Source: Hirudo medicinalis (taxonomy: Eukaryota > Annelida > Clitellata > Hirudinida > Hirudinidae). From it: 64,000 nucleotides of DNA. The number at the start of each line of letters is the position of its first letter. Positions within the stretch are counted from its first letter, which is position 1. The notes under the pieces were generated by a model. The model did no database searches, was not told the origin of the DNA, and saw only the letters and a program-made list of their open reading frames with translations. Below are positions 49,237-59,793 of the stretch, in pieces. The translations under genes and the position numbers were made by a program. The stretch covers positions 13,790 to 77,789 of the forward strand of contig MPNW01000802.1 of assembly GCA_011800805.1 (NCBI GenBank). The letters run 5' to 3'.

Positions 49237-52200
49237 ATGTCCATCAGCTTCGACAGGTCGTCCAAGTGCTACAAAGCTGGTGAATTAATGAATGGACAAG
49301 TGGAAATGACAAGCGGTCTCTTCAAGAGTGGAGTTCAAGGTTGGAGTGATTACTTTTTGCATTCAAAATCTAATGTTTGATTATTTATGTCAATAATATT
49401 ATGCTAATATTATGTTAATTAGAAATAAATATTGTGTTAATATTGTGTTAATAACAATAATTATTATGTTAATGTTATGTGAATATTAAGTCAACAATGT
49501 CACTGTTCAACATTCGCTGATGTGATTAAACGATATTTTCAAGGTTAAATTGTAATGATTTTAAAGTGCACGCAAGACAAATCATTTAAAAAAATCTAAC
49601 TGAATTTGAAAATAATTATTTACATTTAAATGAATAAGAATTAGAAAATAAGTACTTCCTTGAAATGATACCAATTATCGAGGTTATTATAATCAATTAT
49701 TATTATATAACTATGTATTGTAATGTAACAATTGCATTAACAAATTATGTAATAGATTATTAGCCAATGATTCGCATTACCAAGGAACAAATACTCCACA
49801 GACTTGTACCTCAGGATCAGCGGAGTAGCGGAGGTCAAATTCTTCGACAACGAAACCAAACTCGAATTCATCAACAAAAGCGTCGTAGTCGACGAATCGA
49901 TTCTCATTTTCAGCCTCAATTCTCACAACAACGACCAGCCAAACAGTGGCCCAGCAGTACAGCACATTCAGTGCATCAACTGCCCTAGCATTATCTTTCA
50001 GTACAGACTCGGTGGGAATTTGCCAGCATCGTCTACGGGTTCTCAGGCTAGGGTATCCTACTACGCCCAGTTGACTGCCTCTTACAAGACCGAGGACAGG
50101 GATTCTGAACTTGGAAGCAGAGAGGTCTTCTGTGTTCTAGCTGAACTTGATCTTAATCTTTTGCCTGAGGTTTTCAAAGTGAGTGAACAGACTGAACAAA
50201 GGGTGTTTATGTATGTAAATAGTGAATCATTGTGAGGAGTTTTTTGTTTTGTTTTTAACAACCATGGTCTCTAAACAAATGTTTATTTAAGCAACTGTTG
50301 TTTTTCTGTATTACAAATGCATGCCGTAACTAATTATTATTGTTAACTATTAATATCAGTAACTGATATTATAATAAATATTAATAAATTACTAAAAACT
50401 GTTCATTTATACTGGTTATTTAAGATTATGTTCATTATTTCCAATTTACTTGGCGTGCAGGGATTCCTGCACACGTCGGCAATGGCAACAGTCGTGTCGT
50501 GTTCGAAACCCAGCCTGCACTGCCACAAGCACCCTTTGGAAGGAGCGCTATATAAATGGTTAATAAAAAGCGTCTCAGCATCCAAACCTGTTCGAACACA
50601 AACTCCTTCTCATCCAGAAAATCTTTTGAAATGAAAACAATTTAGAAATCGATGGATTATATTTCCTGGGTTGATTTTCAACTTCTATTGTTCCCTGACA
50701 AATTGTCCGCTGGTCGTAAAACTTAAATTCTTCGTATTTCTTTCAAGATTTTGCAAAAACATTTTTCTTCATTCTTTATGAGTGGATCTGAGAGGCTTGG
50801 AAGGTGTGAAAGTAGAAATGAAAGAAATTATTGAATGTTTTCATTGTTTTATGACGAACCAACTTTATATGAGTTGTAAAATTTTTGTTTTCTATTGATT
50901 TGAATATCGAACAAGTGATTTTGCAAAGGATATGTGGTGATTTTATTCATATCACAGAAAATATTTAAAATAAATCCATAAACATCCACAAACATCGCTT
51001 AAAAATTATAAAATTTGTTAAATAAAAACTATGTTTCGGAAAAGGAACACATTTTTAAAAGAACGTCACGGAATGCAACAGAAAATTAATTGAAAGAGAC
51101 AATTGTTTATTTTCAAAAATATTTTCTTAGTAAAAATATCTTACTAAAATTGATTTCACAATGTTTAACTTCTGTCAACATCATCATCAGCATCAATATC
51201 ATCATCATTAGCAGCAGCAGCATAACTTATCTACCAACATAGTAGATCCCCAAATTGTAAAAGGTTTTTTTTATTCAAACTTGACTTTCAAAGAAGCAAC
51301 AACATCCCCTGACTTTATGAAAGTGTCTGAAATCGATGATAGTAGTGTAATAGGGAATCCTTCCTCTAATGAAGCAGTTTGTCTAAACATTTGCATTCCA
51401 AACCATGGATTGCTGTTTATATCATTTAGCATAGATTCTTTAACAGATATGATAATTTTTAAGAAATAAAAATAACGTGGTGTGATTAAGTATTATTTAT
51501 TTAACTAAATGCTTCAAAATATCAAGAGTTGCCGAAGCCTTTTTGTGTACATCTGCCAAGTAAATGACCACAAGAAAGTACATTCAACAAACTAATTCAC
51601 AATATTAATTCAAAAGAGAGACAACATTTTTCCTGTTTTCCTGACATTGCAAAGTTAAAGTTTAGAGTAAAAGTGTTGGTTAATAAATGGTTGAAGTCTT
51701 CCCAAATGTTTAGGTTAAAATCGATCCACAATTGCAAGCTTCAATTCGAGAAAATCCTGCCATTCAATGCTTTTATTTTTCAATAAATTTTTTCAAAAAC
51801 CTTTTAGAAGCGCGTTCCCATTAAAAGCTGAACTGAGCCTATTATTTTGAAAACACAAAAAAATTCCTAGCCAATGCACAGGTGAAATGGCGTCTAAACG
51901 AACAGTTGAGAGCACTTTTAAGATGCAATTGAAGAACAGCCAACAAAATGGCTAATGATTTCCAACTGGAATGTATTTAAGAAATTAATTTGAAAAATAT
52001 TTAAAGTGCTATATTGCTGTAGCTAACTCATAGCTGAACCCTGAGGCTATGAGGATTTCAATCCTAGAATCGATAAGTTCAGAATAGATGAGCATCTCGA
52101 TTAGCGCAGTGGGTTGCATTCCGGCACGCGACGGTGAAAGCAAGAAGCCATTGTGGGGCATATAACCCAGGCTACACCGCCAAAAAGCACCCTCTTGAAG

Positions 52201-55200
52201 GTACTCTAAGAGAATGGCAGAGAGATTAGTAAATTCTTCGTATCTGATTCGCACACCTGAGGCATTCAAAGGATTGGCTAAAGAAAAATCATAAGACACC
52301 AGGACTGAATTTAATGAATTTAGCGGCCAAACTGGTTTTCAGAGGACATATTTTCCAATACTTTTGAAATAATTTCAAATATTTCATTGAATATCACACT
52401 AACGACATGATGTAATGTTACACCAGACTTGAATTTATATTATTATTATTATTATTATTACTACCATTATTTTATTTAAATTATTTGACCAAGTATTCAT
52501 GTTAATCATCAACAAAATGTGTAATAGTGAAAATATGATCAGTGGTATTTGTCAAAAAAGTTGAACCAAATCAATAACAATTGTCCATGTTTTTTTGCAT
52601 CCAACCCACCTACAATTGTAATTTGGAAAGAATTTATCCTTAAAAATTGTACTTTCTTTCTTCACTTTCAATTTTCAGTCACTAAAATTTGATGTAATAT
52701 TTTTTTGTAATGCTCAGTAAATTCTAAAATTTCATTACACGTAATTAAACAAACGTCAATTTTTTTTTAAATCAGAAAACGCAGTTGCCGATTAATTCGC
52801 AGCAATTTCAACTTGAATTAAACATTCTCAAATAAACAATTGTATAAGAATAATTTTCAAAAAAAAGAATTTTTAAATTTTCTAAATCTTCTTATTTTCC
52901 TCCCCAAACACAGGATCCATATCCGATCCTATTCAGATTCACAAACAAACGCAGAAATCCAGCTTTTCCACTGGCACTGTTGCTGGAGAGGAGATGTTTC
53001 ACACCTGGAGAAGTGATTAGAATACTGGAAGGAAGACTTGCCAAGGTCATCCTGAAATACGCCCAGGTCATCAAGGTAGGTCCAGCTTTCTTTAGTGAAT
53101 TAGGTTTATGAGTTTGTTTTAGATATTATTTGTTAGAAAAAATTAGCATATCATTTAACTGTTATGAATGTTGTGATTGCTCATTGTTAACACCGTACAT
53201 TTTATCACTGATCGTTATTGTGAATACTGTTGATAAGAATAATGGACTGGTTACAATGGATTTAATTAATTCCCACAAGCCAAAACTTAAAAAAAACCAT
53301 ATATATTAAATAAGATATTTTAAATTGATGCTTGACCATAAAAACTCAATGAAGCTCTTACATTTCCCTACAAAAGGAAGTCACGTGTTCAGGACACCAC
53401 AAGGGTACCTCAAAACAAATGACCCAAGAAGAACAAGTAATAAGAGAGGTTCACAACCTGGTTTCTTATTCAGGGCAAGCCCTCCTGACCCTACCCAAAG
53501 ATTTGACCCCAACATCGAAATGTCCTTGTTGCACTCTCGTTTACACAAGCTATCGTTTAGAAGTGAGATTTCTATAAGTTCTTCTGTGAATGTTTCGGAA
53601 TTTATCGGAGTTCAGAATCTGAATTTTTTGGACTGCTTAGAAACTCACAGCTAATTGTTGTTAAGATTAACTTTTACATTTGCATTGAATTAATTAATAA
53701 TTTAGTAATATAATTAACATAATACATTTGCATTAAATTAATTAATAATTTATTAATAACATTAAATCGCACATTAAAATATAAAACATTGAAATTAAAG
53801 TGAAAAAAATATTTTTGAACGTGTATTTTGAAAAGTCCGCACAGATACATCGCTGTCGTGAAATTCGTTTGTTGCAACGAAAAGGTTTGCAAATGCTTGG
53901 ATAAAAATCTTTTTACTTTCAAAAAATTTTCTGTCATTATTGTTGATCCTTTCGTGGCTGATATGTTTTGTTGGAATTCAAAAACCATGAAAGGAAACCA
54001 GCTTTTAAAATTCTGAAGACAGGTTTTTGTCTTAAATCCGAAAATTTAAATTTTTAGTTTTAAATGGACCAATCTGGAATTTTATTACATCAGTGTAGTA
54101 ATAGTGAACTTGTTGAACTGTGACATTAAATCACGTTATTTCGTTCGTTCAAAACGATGTCTTTACGGTAGCTTCAATGTCAAAAACAACCAGTCAAGAG
54201 AATCAATTCTACTTTAACTTTTCCCGCCTATTCCAGGTTGCCATAGAATGCGACAAATCGATCTACGAGACCAAACTCGGAATCGTCATCGGAACCTTAC
54301 AACTGAAGCAGGCGACATCAAGTGGCTGTTCTTCGTTGGTGCCATTTCTCGAAAAGGCCTCAAAGTTAGGCAGGAAATCATCAGACGTTTCAATAAATTC
54401 CATTCCCTCATTTCCAACCCATCTCTCCCCGATTGAGGAGATGGAGGACCGACCAGAGAGGAACGATTACTTCGTCTCGGACAAGGCAAACAGCATCGCC
54501 AGAATGGCAGATGATCATTCCAGAAGCACCTACCTGACGACTTCCTTTAAAACTCTCGTGTTGCTGGCAATTGCAGCCTCTTTCGTCATGCCTTTAACGG
54601 GAATACCTGCTATTTTACTAGCCAGTAAGTCTTTTGCCTTGAATTTCAACATTTTGTATCGTCAAGCGCGAAAAAAATTAATTCTTCAGAATAAGAGTCA
54701 TTAAAATCAACAAACACGTCAGAAACACGTTCGTTCCAAACAATCGCCAAACATAATTTTAACAAATTTCATTCCAACAGTTTTGCAATATTTATAATTA
54801 GATTTTTTTTTTATAAATTTGCAAGAATCTGGTTTCTCTCCTTCAAGCGTTAGAATTATTACAAGCCAACAAACGTTGTGCTTGTCTACTTATGTTCTCA
54901 ATCAGTAATAATGAGGATCAGTGAGCGTAATAATTAATCAATTTATTATAATAACTATGCAATTTCGAAAATTTATTTGATATCGAATACGAATTATCTT
55001 AAATAAAATTTATTTGGTGTTGGATTGGGCGGCCGAGAAAGCTGGCAGACAATTTACTGCGGCGCGGCAGATGACACCTTTCATTGGAATCTTTAACCCA
55101 TTGTTGCCAAGAACAAAAGGTTTTATATGCCCATTACAGAAGGGACAATACTACAGTCGATATTCTATGACGGCACATTACAAGGATATTAATTAAAACG

Positions 55201-56074
55201 TGTCTGACGGCAATAATAACAATAATAATAATTACTTGATGACGTAAATGTGTTGAAAAAAGAGAGAGAGAGATGAGGTTGAAATACAAAGATCTGCAGA
55301 TAGAAATTTCTAGAATGTGGAATGTCAAGACAAAAGTGATAGCAGTTGTAGTTGGAGCCTTAGGAACTATGAGTGACAATTTTAATAAGGAAATTGAGTT
55401 GATACCCGGAAAGCCGAGTGCTGAAGATTTTCAAAACATTGCATTGAATGGGACTGCACATGTTCTAAGGAAAGTACTTGGTTGATAGAAGAACTGACAT
55501 CGAAAGGACAAACGTTTTTGTTGGTGTTAATTAAATTTAATTTTTTAACTCTGTTTGTAATTAAGATATTTCATTCATTTCCATTTATTATTATTGTTTG
55601 TTTTTGATTTTTTTTTTATTGTCTGAGGTCTCTGGATGAGACTTGGCAATCATTTTATCCGGCTGCAATACATCCGTGTTTGAATTTGAATAAAATAATA
55701 ATAATAATATAACATATGTTATTTTGTTTACATTGCATTCTCTGTGATTTTGATTTCTGTTTCAGAAATTAATGAGATCAGTTGGCTTTCATACCGGTTA
55801 ATTGATTAATTTAAAACCAACTGACCTCGAATTAATGGATGAAACTTTGATAAATATTTAATCCAATGCAAAGTAATTCAAGCCATTTAAGCTTAATTTA
55901 TTGAAATAAGCTTTTGGTTTTCTAATTTTTGCAGTCTTGTCGAAGAAGTCCAAAAGCGGGAAAAGGGCCTATTACTTCCTGAGGATATCCTATGGTTTCG
56001 CTCTTTCTTCCTTTCTCGTCTTCTTCGTAGTGGCGGCAGCTCTGCCAGGCCTGCTCATCGGATTTTTTGGCTGA
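49237..56074 (+). CDS. Arrestin-domain protein with C-terminal two-helix membrane hairpin (CD225/dispanin-like)
   Basis: Six exons join in frame: 49237-49339, 49802-50178, 52914-53075, 53377-53562, 54237-54624, 55935-56074, giving 451 residues. Arrestin N-domain: MSISFDRSSKCYKAGELMNG, then LYLRISGVAEVKF and FQYRLGGNLPASS. Arrestin C-domain: LLLERRCFTPGEVIRI, TLPKDLTPTSKCPCC, and KLGIVIGTLQL, which corresponds to the LPLVIGTIPL strand of alpha-arrestins (ARRDC/TXNIP). The same exon continues through a Ser/Pro/acidic linker of about 80 residues into helix 1 (TLVLLAIAASFVMPLTGIPA, about residues 382-405). The last exon gives a basic loop (SKKSKSGKRAYYFLRIS) and helix 2 (about 427-450) ending IGFFG. 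PLTGIPAI plus the short basic loop resemble CD225/dispanin (IFITM/PRRT) hairpins; this is my inference. No PPxY motif, which ARRDCs use to recruit NEDD4 ligases, is visible. A membrane-tethered trafficking adaptor is the likely role. The ATG at 49237 is chosen because no ATG lies in frame upstream in the exon; a further 5' exon is possible. Confidence 0.8.
50448..50574 (+). mobile_element. tRNA-derived SINE copy in arrestin-type intron 2
   Basis: It reads GTGTTCGAAACCCAGCCTGC (B box), ACTGCCACAAGCACCC and GGAGCGCTATATAAATGG. Similar over about 100 bases to the minus-strand copy at 24530-24700; the A-box part is damaged. Intron 2 (50179-52913) otherwise contains short CAT/CAG runs near 51180-51225 and no exon that I can support. 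Confidence 0.75.
52083..52212 (+). mobile_element. Diverged tRNA-derived SINE copy
   Basis: The head reads CTCGATTAGCGCAGTGGGTT (A box), and the body reads ACCCAGGCTACACCGCC then AAAAGCACCCTCTTGAAGG, matching the order of the other copies. The B box and the CTATATAA tail are eroded, so it is an older insertion in the same intron. Confidence 0.6.
55261..55485 (+). mobile_element. LINE C-terminal fragment in arrestin-type intron 5
   Basis: The open frame starts within RLKYKDLQIEISRMW and reads VVVGALGTMSD, then NIALNGTAHVLRKVLG. The K-Y-x-D-L, V-V-x-G-A-L-G and G-T-A-x-x-L-R-K-V-L pattern is the conserved end of many animal LINE polyproteins. Only this tail remains; the reverse transcriptase is absent. 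An adjacent frame at 55014-55196 shows no motif I recognise. Confidence 0.7.
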
Positions 56075-56570
56075 TCTCAAGCTATCATCGAGGACATTTT
56101 CGAGTTTAATAATACCGGGTTTTTTTTGCTTCCCCAGGGGTCAGCAATGAATGGTGCTAGGCGCCTGGGGAGTGACAATGTGAAGTCGTACTTATTTGAA
56201 CTCAGCCATGCAGGTTTATTCGACGATTTAATCATTTCTGAGGGACACACAATGGTCGTTACACTTTATCATTACAAATTATAACAATCTTCGTATTTTT
56301 CAATGACGAGAGCGATATAGACAGTAACATGGAAACATCCATAACTGAATCACTAAAGTAACCATCGTTACAGACTTCTTTTCATTCCTGCACCTTTAGG
56401 GAACGTTATGCTTTATTCACTCCTCAGATCACCGAGAAGAGAAGAACGCATTATTTCCAAAATAACGCGACGCAAGACTCCAAAACCTGAAAATGGTTGG
56501 AATCGTAGCGTCTGATATCGTCCCTGATTGTTTATTAACGTCCGCTGCACAGCTAGATGATTAGGACGGT

Positions 56571-56630
56571 GCTCCCGAATATGGGAATCAGTGAGAGGCG
56601 GAAGTCTTAACCATTAGACCATGCGGGAGC
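56571..56630 (-). repeat. tRNA-Glu-like remnant
   Basis: The minus strand reads GCTCCCGCATGGTCTAATGG, then TTAAGACTTCCGCCTCTCAC and closes with CGGGAGC. Acceptor stem, A box and a CTC anticodon loop are present, but at 60 nt the T arm and B box are lost. It shares its first 15 bases with the copy at 21626-21695. Confidence 0.5.
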
Positions 56631-57134
56631 ACAGATACTGGCTCGGAACATCACAGAGCTTAACTCCAGCTTCCAAATTATTGATTGACTTGGAAGAACT
56701 GGTGGCATCCATAACATGAGAGGGCAATTTCTGAAATTTGGCTCCTCGTCAGGCACCTGCGACATCAGATCGCAAAAACAACTCTCAAACAATTTGCGGA
56801 TATACTTTAGTACGATCAGAAAATTTAAATGCCAAAAGTTCTGGAATGATGGAAACAAGAACAAGCAGTCATTAGCAATAAAATCTTCAACATAGAAACC
56901 ACTTAAATTTCACAAGATCAAACAACAGTAACAATTCGATTAGTGATCAACTACCTACAACTAACTGAACGTTAGAAGCTCTGCAACCAAAAGATAGTTG
57001 TTTAGATTACTGTTAAGTACATCGGCTCCAAAAGCAACCACTCACAACAAATTTCTATTGAACCAGGTTAATTCAACTTTTGCAGCACATCTCGAAGGCA
57101 GCGTGATGCACCAAAAAAATGATTTAAGTACAAA

Positions 57135-57378
57135 TCAGATTACTTTATTATTAATATCATTATTATTATTATCATAATTATTATTAAGCATAAAAACTTC
57201 ATTTAAGGAGAACAATTCATAAGGATCAGCAATGAATCCAATATGGAAATAGCATCGACGGCAATTCAAACATTTGACATCGGTGACATTCAACCCCAAA
57301 ACAAAGGCCACATCCTTGTCGTTCGAACATTTGCAGCACACCTCGAGGACAGCATGAGGCACAATAAATGATTTCTTA
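57135..57378 (-). CDS. Cys-rich candidate exon, function unknown
   Basis: After a CCTAAG acceptor the frame reads KSFIVPHAVLEVCCKC, then VTDVKCLNCRRCYFHIGFI and ADPYELFSLNEVF before running into repeat-derived Asn codons. Two CxxC-type pairs about 22 residues apart suggest a small zinc-binding module. Codon use is like real exons here. A second, damaged copy of its start (HHAAFEMCCKS, stop) lies near 57075-57118, and a similar CYGC segment near 56690-56770. No complete gene could be built. Confidence 0.35.
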
Positions 57379-57511
57379 GGAATTGGATTGATTCAATTCA
57401 GTCACAATCTTTAGTGAGGAATTAATGAACAAAATCACAAGAATAACAAAAGTAAACGTGAATCCATCAGATCCTTGGAATCATTTTTACTCCTGGAAAT
57501 CCCCGCCACTC

Positions 57512-59793
57512 TTACATCGGAGTGGCTTTTCCAAAGAAAACTCCGGACGGATTGATGTCGACGGTGAAAAGGTCCGCAGGTTTGAAGTTCCCGATCTTGC
57601 GGCCGCTGAAGACCTCCGAGATCTGGTATCCTTCCGGCTTCAAGAAGTTGAGGGCACTCAGTTTGACCGAGAACCTCTGGGGAGTTTCATCGCCAGAGTT
57701 GAGGAATGCAAATCCAAAGGCTCCTTCCGGCAACAAAGGACGCGTCCAGACTTGAATGTTGCCTTGCTGGTTTGATCATGATATTGATCGAGTTGACAAA
57801 AATAACAATCCATTGACTAATTAATATGTTAATCTTAACCGGTTATCAATAATAGTATAATAAATAATTTAACCCAAATAAAAAATTTACCTGCAATATC
57901 CTCTTCCCTGGTTGTCCCATCTTATCCTGATTGATAGCGATGGCTCCTTCGTTGAGCAGAATCTCCCTCGAGGAAGGCCTGATGGTGGTGAGGTTGACCG
58001 ACATCACAAGAGGGGAAGGCATGAGGCTCCAAATGGCCATCTGGGCTCTCTCCTGGTCGTGGCTGAGCCCGAAGTTCCCGATAATAAGCTGCGAACAATG
58101 AACGGGATAAGCTTCTAGGACTCGCAAACATCATCGCATTCATTACAAACGAACGTGCCAGACCGACCGACCATGTCCGCGTCGTAGAAGCTTCCCGGTC
58201 CGACGACTTTGGTGAAGTTGGTTCTGTCCTCTCCTTCGCAGTTGATGATGCTGATGAGACTCTCCCAGGAGTCGTCGATGTCGCGACAATTCCTGAACGT
58301 GTTGCAGTGCTTGGCGATCATCACATAGTCGGGCTGTCGAAAAATTGGTCAATTGAATTGAAGTGAAGAAATAATTGATTTACAATAAGCTAACATTCTT
58401 CTGGGCATATTCCTGATAGCAAGGCCAGTCGCAGTGGTAGACCATGGGTCGTCCGGTCTTGTTCAAATATCTACCCATTTCTGGGTAGGCTAAAATTAAT
58501 TTTGGCGTTTGGAAATGTATCTTTTAACAAATTCTAATTCTAATGTTAAATTGCAAACAGGATATTTTGATTTTTAAGTTATTTGGCCGTTTGATTTCTA
58601 ACGAAATTGTTACAAGTTAATTATGTTAATGACATAACATTATACATGTTAATATATGTTAAAACATGTCATATGTTAATGAAAAGGTTATAAATAAATT
58701 TAATACCTAATGTTGGCACTAAAACAAAACTTCAAAAATATAAACAATGTCATAAAAATTGACAGAATAATGAGAAATCTGAAAAATCAAAATATCATCT
58801 CCCAATAAAACCAGAAATTAACCAACAAAACACTGACTAATCTCCACACGTTAACTCACAATTCACAAACATTTTTTACTAAAATAAAATAATCCTTGGC
58901 ATAGGCCAATCAACCTCCTTCGGAGACAAGAAACAAACCCAGGTGGTATTTATCCATGTCGTAGTAGCACCCGTCCAACTTCAGAAAGTCCACCGTCCAC
59001 TCGGCAAAGGTTTTGGCGTCCTTCTCGAAATGGAACTCGGAACCAGGAAACCCTGCGCAAGACATGTGTCCGATGTCGGAATAAATGCCAAACTTCAGTC
59101 CTTTGCTGTGGATCTAGAGAATGTATCGATTACTGTATAATTTAGTGTCTGCAGAACTGCCCAAGTAATGAAGAATTTCTTTAAATTAAGAGTTATTATT
59201 ATGATTAATGTTTTGATATAGTTACAGGGTTTATTAATTACATCATAATCCTAAAAAATTTCTTGTTATTGGCAAAGTAACACAATTGCCTTTAGAATGT
59301 TATTACTAAATACTTCAATTTCATCAGAATCCCCTTACATCCTAATTAAAATTAAACTCAATAATCCACAAAATTTCAGCCAGCTTACATAATCAGCCAG
59401 CTTTTTAATTCCATTGGGAAATCTCTTTAGATCAGCTTGAAGTCTGTCGTTGGCATCTCTTGTTGGTGCTTGCCAGCAGTCATCGATCATCAGGTAATTG
59501 TAGCCAGCTGCCAAGTAGCCTCCCTTCACCATTTCGTCTGCTGTTCTCATGAACAGCCATTCACTGAAAGTTTAGAATATCATTTGCACTGCATTTTTCA
59601 AATTAATTGCAATTGAATTTTAGTTGCACTCATCTTCTCACCTTATGCAGTCGTCTGGGTAGTTATCGCAGTCCACTGTGCATCTGTATCGTTCCCAACT
59701 CAACCACCCCATCAAAGGAGTTCTACCCAAACCGTTGTCGAGGGCAGAAGCAAAACAAACAAGAAGCAAACCCACACATGTCACAGATAACAT
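57512..59793 (-). CDS. Lysosomal alpha-galactosidase / alpha-N-acetylgalactosaminidase family (GH27)
   Basis: A retaining glycosidase that removes terminal alpha-galactose or alpha-GalNAc from glycolipids and glycoproteins, normally in lysosomes. The first exon (59642-59793) has a signal peptide ([17 protein letters not shown]) and the family start [18 protein letters not shown]. Later exons carry YLMIDDCW (59400-59560), [16 protein letters not shown] and the nucleophile motif KLDGCYYD (58910-59117), CDWPCY (58400-58490), NCRDIDDSW and [10 protein letters not shown] (58157-58335), [19 protein letters not shown] (57891-58094), and the C-terminal beta domain ending [10 protein letters not shown] (57512-57775). 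Both catalytic Asp residues (in KLDGC and in YDADM) are present. The substrate-selecting loop is CDWPCY, matching neither CEWPLY of human GLA nor CSWPAY of NAGA, so specificity is open. An upstream in-frame ATG at 59838 would add 15 residues before the signal peptide and seems less likely. Confidence 0.92.

Larger units (their letters stand above)
56075..57511. other. Convergent spacer between arrestin-type gene and alpha-galactosidase
   Basis: 3' flanks of two convergent genes. It contains a short CCCCAGG/CCTGGGG inverted repeat near 56136-56174, a tRNA-Glu-like remnant and a Cys-rich open frame (57135-57378) listed separately. Confidence 0.4.

Noticed and set aside
51281..51469. 62-codon plus-strand frame in the arrestin-type intron 2
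   Set aside because: The arrestin N and C halves join in phase without it and it shows no arrestin motif.
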